A stretch of DNA of 64,000 bases from Rhodocyclaceae bacterium (GTDB taxonomy: Bacteria; Pseudomonadota; Gammaproteobacteria; Burkholderiales; Rhodocyclaceae), in NCBI GenBank assembly GCA_028713915.1, contig JAQTNK010000004.1:62501-126500 (forward strand), given 5' to 3'. Under the pieces are notes generated by a model that saw only the letters and a program-made list of their open reading frames with translations, was not told the DNA's origin and searched no databases. This document shows, piece after piece, positions 47,630 through 56,156 of the stretch. The position numbers and the translations under genes were made by a program. Each line of letters begins with the position of its first letter. Within the stretch, counting starts at the first letter, position 1.

Positions 47630-48443
47630 AACGGCCGACATCGACCTGTCGAGCGACCAGGCGGCAGGCCTGCGCCGGCTGTTCGGCACGCGCGCGCCGC
47701 AAGTCGTGGCCTTCGCCTCGGGCCGCGAATCCTGCGGCCGCACCACGCTGGTGGTGCAGACCGCCGCGGCCCTGGCGGCGGCAGGCCATGCCGTCGTCAT
47801 CATCGACGAGAATCCGCCGCCCAACAATGCCATCGAGGCCTTCGGCCTGACGGCGCGCTACGATCTCATGCACATGATCGACGGCGAGCGTTCGCTGCGG
47901 CAGGTCGCCCTGCCGGCGGCGCCCTTGGTGCGCGTCATTCCGGCGGCGCGGGCGGCGCGCGAACTCGACCCGCTGGACCCCGCTGCGTGCCAGCGCCTGG
48001 CGCAGTGCCTGCAGGAGGTGCAGCGCGGCGCCGCCTTCGTGCTCATCGACTGCGCGACGCGCCGCGGCGGCCATCTGTCGGCGCTGGCGCAGGCGGCGCG
48101 CCATCTGGCGGTGGTCGTGGCGGCGCACGGCAGCGCCATCACCCACGCTTACGCGCTGATCAAGCACATGGCGCAGGAGCGCGGCCGCGACGGCTTCCAG
48201 ATGGTGATCACGCGCGCCCGCGCCCGGGAAGAGGCGCGCGCCATCTTCGACAACATGAAACGCGTGGCCAGGGAACATCTCGGCGTGCGCCTGGTTTTCC
48301 TCGGCGCGTCGATGGTTCCGGTCACCGAACACCTGGCCGAAGCGCTGACGACCCGCTTGCCGCCCAGCATCGGCGAAGCGGAAAGCGGCGGCTTCGTTTT
48401 CTCGCCGCCGCCGCCGAAACTCGAACGCATCGTGATGGTATAG
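47622..48443 (+). CDS. flhG: FlhG/FleN-like protein with decayed ATP-binding site
   Basis: A 273-residue MinD/ParA-fold protein, normally the partner that limits flagellar number via FlhF. The usual deviant Walker A (KGGVGKT) is replaced by GRESCGRTT, so both lysines are arginine or lost. The motif after strand 2 reads IIDENPPPNN rather than the usual DADLGLAN. ATP hydrolysis is therefore doubtful, though the fold and position (flhF-flhG-fliA) are conserved. The start is TTG 47622, inside flhF, with GGGAG upstream. Confidence 0.85.
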   Translation: MSETADIDLSSDQAAGLRRLFGTRAPQVVAFASGRESCGRTTLVVQTAAALAAAGHAVVIIDENPPPNNAIEAFGLTARYDLMHMIDGERSLRQVALPAAPLVRVIPAARAARELDPLDPAACQRLAQCLQEVQRGAAFVLIDCATRRGGHLSALAQAARHLAVVVAAHGSAITHAYALIKHMAQERGRDGFQMVITRARAREEARAIFDNMKRVAREHLGVRLVFLGASMVPVTEHLAEALTTRLPPSIGEAESGGFVFSPPPPKLERIVMV

Positions 48444-48477
48444 TAGGCCGCTACGGCCCTATCCCCTCATATCGTCG

Positions 48478-49263
48478 ATGTATTCAGCTCAGGGCGCCCT
48501 CAACAAGGAACAGCTCGTCTTGCAGTACGCTCCGCTGGTCAAGCGGATCGCCTACCATTTGATGGCCAGGCTGCCGGCCAGCGTCCAGGTGGACGACTTG
48601 ATCCAGAACGGCATGCTGGGCTTGCTCGACGCCATTGGCCGTTTTGAAGAAGGCCTCGGGGCGCAGTTTGAAACCTATGCCGTGCAGCGCGTCCGCGGCG
48701 CCATGCTCGACGGCCTGCGCGAGAACGACTGGCTGCCGCGCGGCGTGCGGCGCGAAATGCGCCGCATCGAAAGCGCCATCCAGCAGCTCGAACACCAGAA
48801 CGGACGGGCGCCGACCGAAAAGGAACTGGCCGATGCTCTCGGCATGGTGCTCGCCGACTACCAGAAGCTCCTGCAGGATGCCCGCGGCCACCAGCTGATC
48901 TATCTCGAGGACCTGACGGGCGGCGACGACGAGGACTATCTCGACCGCAACCAGCCCGGCGACGAAATCGATCCGCTGGCCGCGCTCGAGGATACCGAAG
49001 TGCGGCAGGCGCTGGTGAAGGCGATCGAGAATCTGCCCGAGCGGGAAAAAATGATGATGGCGCTCTATTACGAAGAGGACCTCAATCTGCGGGAAATCGG
49101 CGAAGTCCTGGGCGTCACCGAATCGCGCGTCTGCCAGATGCACAGCCAGGCGGTGGCGCGCTTGCGGGCGGCCGTCGTCGGCGAGGGCGAGAACAAGCCG
49201 CTGGCGAAGCGGCGCGGGCGCCGGCCGCGGACGGCGCTTGAGGGGAAGGGCGGGCATGGATAA
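48478..49263 (+). CDS. fliA: Flagellar sigma factor FliA (sigma28)
   Basis: A 261-residue sigma factor for late flagellar genes. Region 2 (LVKRIAYHLMARLPASVQVDDLIQNGMLGLLDA in parts), region 3 and region 4 (LPEREKMMMALYYEEDLNLREIGEVLGVTESRVCQMHSQA in parts) are all present. It ends in a basic tail. FlgM, its anti-sigma factor, is encoded at 51.3-51.6 kb. The last 8 bases overlap the next gene. Confidence 0.97.
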   Translation: MYSAQGALNKEQLVLQYAPLVKRIAYHLMARLPASVQVDDLIQNGMLGLLDAIGRFEEGLGAQFETYAVQRVRGAMLDGLRENDWLPRGVRREMRRIESAIQQLEHQNGRAPTEKELADALGMVLADYQKLLQDARGHQLIYLEDLTGGDDEDYLDRNQPGDEIDPLAALEDTEVRQALVKAIENLPEREKMMMALYYEEDLNLREIGEVLGVTESRVCQMHSQAVARLRAAVVGEGENKPLAKRRGRRPRTALEGKGGHG

Positions 49264-49996
49264 GATCAGCGTCCTGGGACTCATCTTCGGCATCTCGGCG
49301 ATCGTCCTCGGCCAACTGATGGAAGGCGGGCATATCGCTTCCCTGCTGCAGCCGACGGCCTTCTTCATCGTCATCGGCGGCACGCTCGGCGCGGTGATGC
49401 TGCAAAGTCCGGTGTCGGTATTCCTGGCGGGGATGCGCATGGCGGCGTGGGTCTTCGTGCCGCCGGTGCTGTTGCCGCACCGCCTGATCGAACAAACCAC
49501 GCAATGGAGCCAGATCGCGCGCAAGGAAGGACTGCTCGCCCTGGAGGCGCAGGTCAACCTGCTGTCCGATCCGTTCATGAAAAAAGGCCTGCAGCTGCTG
49601 GTCGACGGCGCCGAGCCCGATCGGCTGCGCGACGTGCTCGAAGTCGAGATTTCGTCCTTCGAGGGCAAATTGAAGATGGCCGCCAGGGTGTGGGAAGCGG
49701 CGGGCGGCTATGCGCCGACCATCGGCATTCTCGGCGCCGTGCTGGGCCTGATCCAGGTCATGGAAAACCTTTCCGATCCGTCCCGGCTCGGCGCCGGCAT
49801 CGCGGTCGCCTTCGTCGCGACCATTTACGGCGTCGGTTCCGCCAACCTGATCTTCCTGCCGATCGGCAAGAAGCTCATGGCGAACATCGCACGCATGGTG
49901 GTCATGCGCGAGATGTTCGTCGACGGCCTGGTGGGCATCGCCAACGGCGATAATCCGCGCGTCATCGAGAGCCGCCTGCAAGGTTATCTCGTATAG
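49256..49996 (+). CDS. motC: Second MotA-family stator subunit (MotC type)
   Basis: A 246-residue MotA/PomA-family protein, shorter than the MotA at 18.4 kb and of the MotC/PomA branch: ISAIVLGQLMEGGHIASLLQPTAFFIVIGGTLGA (in parts), GGYAPTIGILGAVLGLIQVM and SANLIFLPIGKKL. Start chosen at ATG 49256 (MDKISVLGL), which overlaps the fliA stop by 8 bases. It pairs with the downstream MotB-family gene. Confidence 0.92.
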   Translation: MDKISVLGLIFGISAIVLGQLMEGGHIASLLQPTAFFIVIGGTLGAVMLQSPVSVFLAGMRMAAWVFVPPVLLPHRLIEQTTQWSQIARKEGLLALEAQVNLLSDPFMKKGLQLLVDGAEPDRLRDVLEVEISSFEGKLKMAARVWEAAGGYAPTIGILGAVLGLIQVMENLSDPSRLGAGIAVAFVATIYGVGSANLIFLPIGKKLMANIARMVVMREMFVDGLVGIANGDNPRVIESRLQGYLV

Positions 49997-50001
49997 CCGG
50001 G

Positions 50002-50793
50002 ATGGCCATGCCACGACGCCGCCGGGGCAGCGCAGAGGATCGCGATAACCACGATCGCTGGCTCGTTTCCTATGCCGATTTCATAACATTGCTGTTCGCC
50101 TTTTTTGTCGTCATGTACGCCATCTCCCAGGTGAACGAGGGCAAGTACCGGGTGCTGTCGGATACGCTGTCGACGGCTTTCCGCAACGTTCCCGGCACCA
50201 CGTCGGGCGCGCTGGCGGTCGTGAACCCCAATGCGCCGCTGCCGGTCGCCATCCCGACCCGCAAGGCGCAGCCCAACGTCAAGATGGACGAGGTCCGCCG
50301 CAAGGACAAGGAGACGCTGCGCAACATGGCCAAGCAGGTCAACGAAGCGCTGGCCGCGCTGGTCAAGGAAGGGCAGGTGCGTGTTACCGAGGGCGCGTTC
50401 GGCGTCACCATCGACATCAATGCCAACGTATTGTTTGCGCCGGGCGAGGCGCGCCTCGGTCCCGAGGCGGTGCGGGCGCTGCTGGCGGTGGCGCAAATCC
50501 TGGCGTCGGCGGACTTCCCCATCACAGTCGAGGGACACACCGACAATACGCCGATCAACACGGCGCAGTTTCCGTCGAATTGGGAGCTCTCGGGCGTGCG
50601 TGCGTCGAGCGTCGTGCGCCTGTTCATCGAGGCCGGCGTCGATCCGCGCCGGCTCACCGCCACGGGCTATGCCGACCAGCGGCCGATCGCGGACAACGCG
50701 ACGGCGGAAGGCAAGGCGCGCAATCGCCGCGTCGCCATCACCATCGAATCGCGCGTGCCGGACAATCCGGTCGAAGTGGCGATTCCGCAATAA
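50002..50793 (+). CDS. motD: Second MotB-family stator subunit (MotD type)
   Basis: A 263-residue MotB-family protein. The membrane helix carries the ion-binding Asp26 in SYADFITLLFAFFVVMYA (in the family's MotD form), and the OmpA-like domain shows TVEGHTDNTPINT and NWELSGVRASSVVRL. It forms a stator with the gene 5 bases upstream. Whether it uses protons or sodium cannot be read from the sequence with certainty. It is convergent with flgN. Confidence 0.92.
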   Translation: MAMPRRRRGSAEDRDNHDRWLVSYADFITLLFAFFVVMYAISQVNEGKYRVLSDTLSTAFRNVPGTTSGALAVVNPNAPLPVAIPTRKAQPNVKMDEVRRKDKETLRNMAKQVNEALAALVKEGQVRVTEGAFGVTIDINANVLFAPGEARLGPEAVRALLAVAQILASADFPITVEGHTDNTPINTAQFPSNWELSGVRASSVVRLFIEAGVDPRRLTATGYADQRPIADNATAEGKARNRRVAITIESRVPDNPVEVAIPQ

Positions 50794-50844
50794 CTCCGGA
50801 AGCGACGAACCCGCTCGCCGGGCATCCGCCCGCTAGCGGCGGTG

Positions 50845-51330
50845 TCAGGCGTTGCCGAACGAGCGGCTGCCGCCGCCAGTCTTCTGCTGGCCGTCGGGGC
50901 CGTAGGTCATGGCGCGGTTGGTCGCGGCCATCAGCGTGGCCAATGCGGCCTGATTGTGCTGCCAGTGGATGCCGATCAACTTGCCGTTGGTTTCGTTGAG
51001 CTGCCGGGCCTCGGCCGCCAGCGCCAACAGCCTCGGCCAGCGGGCGCGACTGGCATCGGCGGCGGGAGCGGCGGCAAGCCAGGCGTCCATTCCGGCGCGT
51101 CCCTTGCCCTGGCCGCTCGTCGCGAGAATTTGTTCGCGGCGTGCGGAAAACGCCTCGAGGCGCGTGGTCAATTCCGACTTGCGCTTGACGAGCGGCAGCA
51201 ACGCGTCGTCTTTGCCGCCGGCGACCAGCAATTCCTGCTCCTGCCGCAGCAGGCCGACAAACGACTCGACCTCGCGTATTTCCTCATCCAGCAACGTGGC
51301 CATGGCGGCCACGGGAGCGAGCATTGCCAC
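50845..51330 (-). CDS. flgN: Flagellar chaperone FlgN
   Basis: A 161-residue helical export chaperone for the hook-associated proteins FlgK and FlgL, both encoded downstream. Family features are ESFVGLLRQEQELLV, a Lys/Glu-rich middle, and the C-terminal LNETNGKLIGIHWQHNQAAL (in parts). The basic, Gly/Ser tail is typical. It follows flgM by 5 bases; ATG 51303 (MATLLDEEIREV) is an alternative start. Confidence 0.93.
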   Translation of the reverse strand: MAMLAPVAAMATLLDEEIREVESFVGLLRQEQELLVAGGKDDALLPLVKRKSELTTRLEAFSARREQILATSGQGKGRAGMDAWLAAAPAADASRARWPRLLALAAEARQLNETNGKLIGIHWQHNQAALATLMAATNRAMTYGPDGQQKTGGGSRSFGNA

Positions 51331-51335
51331 TGCCT

Positions 51336-51638
51336 TCAGTTGCCTTTCGCCAGCATCTGGCGAACGCTGCTCAGCAAGCCGTCGGCGATGCGTTCCGGAT
51401 CGATCTTGAAGCGGCCCTCGGAGATCGCCTGCTTGATCTCGGCGACACGCTTGGCGTCCACCATCGGCCCGGCGGCGGCGGTGGCGCCGATTTCCTGCAA
51501 GCGCGACGACAGCGGCGAAAGCGCGACCTGCGCATCGCCACCGTCTGACGACGGGCGCGACGCCGTGCTGCTGGCGGTGCGCGCACGCCCGCCATCCGGG
51601 GCGCTTCCGACCGACGGCATGGCAGTGTTGATTTTCAC
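51336..51638 (-). CDS. flgM: Anti-sigma28 factor FlgM
   Basis: A 100-residue anti-FliA factor. The N-terminal half is disordered and Ser/Gly/Asp-rich. The FliA-binding C-terminus shows VDAKRVAEIKQAISEGRFKI and IADGLLSSVRQML. It is exported when the hook is complete, releasing FliA. The start codon is GTG with AAGGA upstream. A FliA-type promoter lies between flgA and this gene. Confidence 0.94.
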   Translation of the reverse strand: MKINTAMPSVGSAPDGGRARTASSTASRPSSDGGDAQVALSPLSSRLQEIGATAAAGPMVDAKRVAEIKQAISEGRFKIDPERIADGLLSSVRQMLAKGN

Positions 51639-51674
51639 GGTGGGTTCCTTTCCGCTAAGGGGTCTCTGGCTACT

Positions 51675-51701
51675 TTAACGACCGCCCAGAGCGAAACTTG
51701 A
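51675..51701 (-). promoter_or_regulatory. Sigma28 (FliA)-type promoter for flgMN
   Basis: On the minus strand, TCAAGTTT - 11 bases - GTCGTTAA. The FliA consensus is TAAAGTTT-N11-GCCGATAA, so there is one mismatch in the -35 and two in the -10, with exact spacing. It lies 37 bases upstream of the flgM start in the flgA-flgM gap and would give FliA-dependent feedback expression of its own inhibitor. Confidence 0.7.
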
Positions 51702-51738
51702 GTATATGTTTCAAAGGACTAATTCTACGCCATTTCGT

Positions 51739-52428
51739 TCAGAAGCCGACTTCCACAATGCCGCCGGCGCGGGCGATGCCGCTCACGACTTGGCTGTTGC
51801 CCAGGCGGACCTGGACCACTTGTCCTTCAGCGGCATTGTTCAAGGCGCGACCTTCGTTGGCGACCTGGAAGCCCGGTCCGCGGGAGACCACTTTCACGCT
51901 TTGACCCTGTTGCACGACGAAGGCCTGGCGCAGCATATCCGCACGCAAGGGCCGGCCGGCGGGAACCGACATCGTCGCGGTATGGCCGACGGCTTGTTCC
52001 GCGGCCGTCAAGATGCCGGTGGGCAGGTCGGCGAGATCGCCGTTCTGGCGCACGATGTCGGCATCGCGCACGACTTGGCCCTGGGCGATCGGACGGGCGG
52101 TGACCAAGTAATCGGCGACGACGCGTATCTGCACCGGAACGAACATGCTCCAACCGTTCGCCTGCACGCAGCGCACGGCAACCGTGGTGCGGCCCCAGGC
52201 GCGGGCCCCCGGCGCCATCGCGACTTCCAGCGCCGCACAGGCGGCGAGGTTGTTGTTCGGGTCGATGGCGCCGACGGTATAGCTGACCTGGCCGGGCAAA
52301 CCCTTGGTCTGTACGCGCAGGTAATCTTCGACGGCCTTGCGGACCGGCGCCGACTCCTGGTGCGCCCACGCGGGAACGCCCCAGGGAAGCGCTAGGAGGA
52401 AGGCGAGGCTGACGAGCAGGTTACGCAT
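51739..52428 (-). CDS. flgA: P-ring assembly chaperone FlgA
   Basis: A 229-residue periplasmic protein for P-ring (FlgI) assembly. It has an N-terminal signal peptide (LLVSLAFLLALPWGVPAWA). The SAF-type domain shows YLVTARPIAQGQVVRDAD and LTAAEQAVGHTATMSVPAGRPL (in parts), ending VVSGIARAGGIVEV. Start is ATG 52428, giving a clean signal peptide; an upstream ATG at 52452 is possible. It diverges from flgB over a 175-base gap. Confidence 0.95.
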   Translation of the reverse strand: MRNLLVSLAFLLALPWGVPAWAHQESAPVRKAVEDYLRVQTKGLPGQVSYTVGAIDPNNNLAACAALEVAMAPGARAWGRTTVAVRCVQANGWSMFVPVQIRVVADYLVTARPIAQGQVVRDADIVRQNGDLADLPTGILTAAEQAVGHTATMSVPAGRPLRADMLRQAFVVQQGQSVKVVSRGPGFQVANEGRALNNAAEGQVVQVRLGNSQVVSGIARAGGIVEVGF

Positions 52429-52557
52429 AAGGCTAGGATACATCGGACGCATTCAACCACGCAGCGCGCGCCGAAAAGTCCGCAAGGTCGGCAAGAATTG
52501 CCGCGCTGTTTTGCCGCTTGCGGCCGCAGCGCGGCGATTTCGAGCCTGCCAAAGGCA

Positions 52558-52573
52558 TGGCACGGTTGCTGCA
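52558..52573 (+). promoter_or_regulatory. Candidate sigma54 promoter for the flgB operon
   Basis: TGGCACG-GTTG-CTGCA matches the sigma54 pattern TGGCACG-N4-TTGCA with one mismatch, and has the required GG-N10-GC core. It ends 30 bases before the flgB ATG. A consensus-perfect relative is found before flgK, which supports this one. Confidence 0.5.
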
Positions 52574-52599
52574 TTACGGTCGGTACCACCGAAACTTGA
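52573..52599 (-). promoter_or_regulatory. Candidate sigma28 promoter facing flgA
   Basis: On the minus strand, TCAAGTTT - 11 bases - ACCGTAAT. The -35 is identical to that of the flgM promoter. The -10 is poorer (three or more mismatches to GCCGATAA). It lies about 145 bases upstream of flgA, back to back with the flgB sigma54-like site. Confidence 0.35.
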
Positions 52600-52603
52600 G
52601 GCC

Positions 52604-53014
52604 ATGGTGCTCGACCAACTCAACAGCGAACTGAACTTCACGCAGAAAGCCCTGAACCTTCGGGCCTATCGGCAGGAGTTGCTCGCCTCCAACATCGCCA
52701 ACGCCGATACGCCGTATTACAAGGCGCGCGATATCGATTTCAAGTCGGCTCTCGACAATGCCATCGCCGGCCGCACCGAGGGCGCACTGAGCCTGGCGCG
52801 TACCGCCCCCGGGCATCTGGCGGGGGAACAGGCCAGCGAGTTTTCCGGCGCCCTCAAGTACCGCACGGAATACCAGTCGGCTGTCGACGGCAACACGGTC
52901 AACATGGACGTCGAGCGTGCCGCCTTCGGCGAGAACTCCCTGCATATCGAGGCCCTTCTGACGTTTCTGCGCGGCAGCTTCAAGACGCTGCAGACCGCCG
53001 TCACGAGCCAATGA
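52604..53014 (+). CDS. flgB: Flagellar rod protein FlgB
   Basis: A 136-residue proximal rod subunit. The N-terminal ALNLRAYRQELLASNIANADTP (in parts), with the ASNIANADTP signature of axial proteins, and the C-terminal VNMDVERAAFGENSLHIEALL (in parts) identify it. Start is the ATG after CTTGAGG. First gene of flgBCDEFGHIJ. Confidence 0.96.
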   Translation: MVLDQLNSELNFTQKALNLRAYRQELLASNIANADTPYYKARDIDFKSALDNAIAGRTEGALSLARTAPGHLAGEQASEFSGALKYRTEYQSAVDGNTVNMDVERAAFGENSLHIEALLTFLRGSFKTLQTAVTSQ

Positions 53015-53025
53015 GGTAGCGCGTC

Positions 53026-53421
53026 ATGCTCAATATCTTTTCCGTTGCCGGTTCTGCCCTGACTGCCCAGTCGGCGCGGCTCAACGCCGTGGCCAGCAAT
53101 CTGGCCAACGCCGACAGCGTCGCCGGCGCGGACGGCAAGCCCTACCGCGCCAAGCAGGTCGTGTTCCAGGCGGCGCCCGTCGAAGGCGGCGGCCTCGGCG
53201 TGCGCGTGACACAGGTGGTGGAAAGTGCCGCGCCCATGCGCATGACCTACGACCCCAGCAATCCGGCAGCCGACGCCAAGGGCTATGTCGCGATGCCGAA
53301 CGTGAATGTCGTCGAAGAGATGGTCAACATGATCTCCTCTTCGCGCGCCTACCAGACCAATGCCGAAGTCATGAACACGGCGAAGACGCTGATGCTCAAG
53401 ATCCTGGCGATCGGGCAGTAA
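53026..53421 (+). CDS. flgC: Flagellar rod protein FlgC
   Basis: A 131-residue rod subunit. N-terminal [21 protein letters not shown] and C-terminal [20 protein letters not shown] (in parts: [21 protein letters not shown]) are the paired axial-protein helices. It lies 11 bases after flgB. Confidence 0.96.
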   Translation: MLNIFSVAGSALTAQSARLNAVASNLANADSVAGADGKPYRAKQVVFQAAPVEGGGLGVRVTQVVESAAPMRMTYDPSNPAADAKGYVAMPNVNVVEEMVNMISSSRAYQTNAEVMNTAKTLMLKILAIGQ

Positions 53422-53436
53422 TCAAGGAGAACCGCA

Positions 53437-54129
53437 ATGACCACCAGTTCGACGGCAGCAACCAGCAATCCGGCCAGCGCCTTGTTCGCCTCGCTCAACG
53501 GCACGAGCAGCACGAACAGCACCAGCAGCGCAAGTTCCGCCAGCAGCCAGAAGAATACCTTCCTCACCTTGCTGACGACGCAGCTCCAGAACCAGGACCC
53601 GCTGAATCCGCTCGACAACTCGCAGATGACTTCGCAGCTGGCGCAGATCAGCACGGTGGACGGCATTACGCAACTCAATGCGACCCTGCAGACGCTGCTC
53701 AGCAACAACACGCAGTCGCAGACGCTGCAGGCGGCCGCGCTGGTCGGCCACGGCGTGCTGGTGCCGGGCAGCGCGATGACGCTTTCCGGCGGCAGCGCGA
53801 TTGCCGGCTTCGACCTGGCGAGCGCCGCCGATGTCGTCAAGGTGAGCATCAAGGATTCCAGCGGCACCGTGGTGCGGACCCTGCAGATGAGGAACCAGGA
53901 CGCCGGCGTCCAGGCCTTCGCCTGGGACGGCAAGACGGATTCCGGCGCGGCCGCGGCCGACGGCGCATACACCTTTGCCGTGACCGCCGCGCAAGGCAGC
54001 AATACGGTGACGGCGACGGCTCTCGCCACCGGCACCGTCAGCGCGGTGGTGAATGGCTCTACAGGCATGAGCGTCGACGTCGGCGCGCTCGGAAGTTTCA
54101 GCACGACCGACGTCAAGCTGATCATGTAA
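53437..54129 (+). CDS. flgD: Hook-capping scaffold FlgD
   Basis: A 230-residue hook cap. A Ser/Thr/Asn-rich N-terminus precedes the conserved FLTLLTTQLQNQDPLNPLDN (in parts: FLTLLTTQL, QDPLNPLDNSQMTSQLAQ). The C-terminal part has FAWDGKTDSGAAAADGAYTF (in parts), the FlgD Ig-like fold. It guides hook polymerisation of FlgE, encoded next. Confidence 0.95.
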   Translation: MTTSSTAATSNPASALFASLNGTSSTNSTSSASSASSQKNTFLTLLTTQLQNQDPLNPLDNSQMTSQLAQISTVDGITQLNATLQTLLSNNTQSQTLQAAALVGHGVLVPGSAMTLSGGSAIAGFDLASAADVVKVSIKDSSGTVVRTLQMRNQDAGVQAFAWDGKTDSGAAAADGAYTFAVTAAQGSNTVTATALATGTVSAVVNGSTGMSVDVGALGSFSTTDVKLIM

Positions 54130-54150
54130 CGGATAGGACGGAGAGATAAA

Positions 54151-56139
54151 ATGAGCTTCCAGCAAGGACTCAGCGGACTCGACGGATCGTCGAAGGCGCT
54201 TGATGCAATCGGCAACAACATCGCCAATGCCAACACGGTAGGCTTCAAGGAATCGGCGGCGCAATTCGCCGACGTCTATGCCGCCTCGCTGGGCGGCGGC
54301 GGCGGCAGCCAGATCGGCATCGGCGCGAATCTCGCGACCGTCTCCCAGCAATTCACCCAAGGCAACATCACCACCACCAACAACCCGCTCGACGTCGCGA
54401 TCAACGGTTCGGGGATGTTCCGCCTGTCGGACAACGGCACCATCAGCTATACGCGCTCCGGCCAATTCCAGCTCGACAAGAACGGCTACGTCGTCAATGC
54501 GGCCGGATTGCAGGTCACCGGCTATGCTGCCGATCCCGTTACCGGCACCATCGTTCCGGGCAACATGGTGCCGCTGCAAGTCAACAACACGAACATCGCG
54601 CCGCAGGTCACGACCAACAGCCAGATCCAGGTCAACGAGGATTCCCGCTCCACGCCGCCGGCCGCGATGACCAGCGGCAGCCTCGACGCCAGTGCGGCCT
54701 TGGCCGCAACGACGACGATCTCGGCGGCCAACAACACCCTCAATCTCACCGTCGACGGCCTGCCGGTTTCCATCACGATTCCGGACGGCTCCTACGCGCC
54801 CGGCACGCTGGTGACCACGGTGCAGGGCCTGATCAATTCCCAGCTCTCCGCCTCGGGGGCCGGCGTGACCGTGTCGATCGACACCAACAACGGCATGCTC
54901 ATCACCTCCAACAGCAAGGGCACCGTCGGCAGCCAGGGCGCGGGCTCGTCGGTGGCGCTCACCGGCACGGGCGGCACCGCGGTGACGGGGCCGGGCGCCA
55001 TTGCCGGTTTGGCCACCGCGGTCGCCGTGACCGGGGCCGACAACTTCAATCCGACCACGAGCGGCTATGCCACCGGCAGCAGTGCCCTGACGACGCCGAC
55101 CATTGTCGCCGGAACCAACGATACGCTGGCGATTTCGGTCGACAACGGCGTGGTCGTGAACGCCCTCATTCCCGACCCTTCCGGCGTCCCGGCCGGCACT
55201 ACCTACACGTCGTTGGGGCTGGCGACGGCGGTGCAGACGGCGGTAAATACCGCGCTTGCCGCGGCCGGCCAGAATGCACGCGTGACGGCAAGCATCAATG
55301 CCAGCGGCCAGCTGGTCATCACTTCCAACAAGCTCGGCCCGATGTCGACTGTGGCGGTGACCGCGGGCGGCGGGCAGGACGCATCGGCAACCATTCTCGG
55401 CGCCTCGCCGACGTCGACGCCGGGCACGGTCAATACCGCTTCGATCAATTCCCTCGGCTTCACGGCGTCGACCGCCCAGACGGTTTATGACAGCCTCGGC
55501 AACGGCCACAACCTGGCGCTGTATTTCGTCAAGACCTCGCAAGGCAACACCTGGCAGCTCTACACGACGCTGGACGGCGCCCAGCAGCAGGGCCCGACGA
55601 AACTGCAGTTCAACGGCGCCGGCGCGCTGACGACGACCATGCCGATCACGCTTCCGGCGGCCAACTCGTCCTACGCGTTTGCCAACGGCGCGAATCCGCT
55701 GCACTTCACTCTCGACCTGACCGGCTCGACGCAGTACGGCATCGCCTCCGGCGTCAATCAGCTGACCCAGGACGGCTACACCTCCGGACGCCTGTCGGGT
55801 CTGTCCGTGTCGCAGGACGGCACCTTGCTCGGCAGCTACTCCAACGGCAAGTCCAAGAACATGGGACAGCTCGTGCTGGTCAGCTTCAACAACCCGAACG
55901 GCCTGACGTCGCTCGGCGGCAACCAGTGGGCGGAAACCTCCGAGTCGGGACAGCCGATTCCCGGAACGCCGGGACAGGGCAGCCTCGGCGCGCTGCAATC
56001 GGCATCGGTCGAAGAGTCGAACGTCGATCTGACCAAGGAGCTGGTGGCCATGATCACGCAGCAACGGAATTACCAGGCCAACGCGCAGACCATCAAGACC
56101 CAGGACACCATCATGCAGACGCTGGTGAACCTCGGCTAA
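54151..56139 (+). CDS. flgE: Flagellar hook protein FlgE, enlarged
   Basis: A 662-residue hook subunit, against about 400 in enterics. The N-terminal SGLDGSSKALDAIGNNIANA and C-terminal DLTKELVAMITQQRNYQANA helices are canonical. The extra length lies in the surface-exposed middle: two similar modules at about residues 190-285 and 316-423, each running NTLNLTVDG or DTLAISVDN, then a long helix-like stretch, then LITSN or VITSN, like the flagellin/hook IN motif. Confidence 0.95.
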   Translation: MSFQQGLSGLDGSSKALDAIGNNIANANTVGFKESAAQFADVYAASLGGGGGSQIGIGANLATVSQQFTQGNITTTNNPLDVAINGSGMFRLSDNGTISYTRSGQFQLDKNGYVVNAAGLQVTGYAADPVTGTIVPGNMVPLQVNNTNIAPQVTTNSQIQVNEDSRSTPPAAMTSGSLDASAALAATTTISAANNTLNLTVDGLPVSITIPDGSYAPGTLVTTVQGLINSQLSASGAGVTVSIDTNNGMLITSNSKGTVGSQGAGSSVALTGTGGTAVTGPGAIAGLATAVAVTGADNFNPTTSGYATGSSALTTPTIVAGTNDTLAISVDNGVVVNALIPDPSGVPAGTTYTSLGLATAVQTAVNTALAAAGQNARVTASINASGQLVITSNKLGPMSTVAVTAGGGQDASATILGASPTSTPGTVNTASINSLGFTASTAQTVYDSLGNGHNLALYFVKTSQGNTWQLYTTLDGAQQQGPTKLQFNGAGALTTTMPITLPAANSSYAFANGANPLHFTLDLTGSTQYGIASGVNQLTQDGYTSGRLSGLSVSQDGTLLGSYSNGKSKNMGQLVLVSFNNPNGLTSLGGNQWAETSESGQPIPGTPGQGSLGALQSASVEESNVDLTKELVAMITQQRNYQANAQTIKTQDTIMQTLVNLG

Positions 56140-56156
56140 GCGCAGGAGCATAGGCG

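Noticed and set aside
50818-50832. CGGGC-ATCC-GCCCG hairpin between motD and flgN as a bidirectional terminator
   Set aside because: The stem is only five bases and there is no T tract in either direction.
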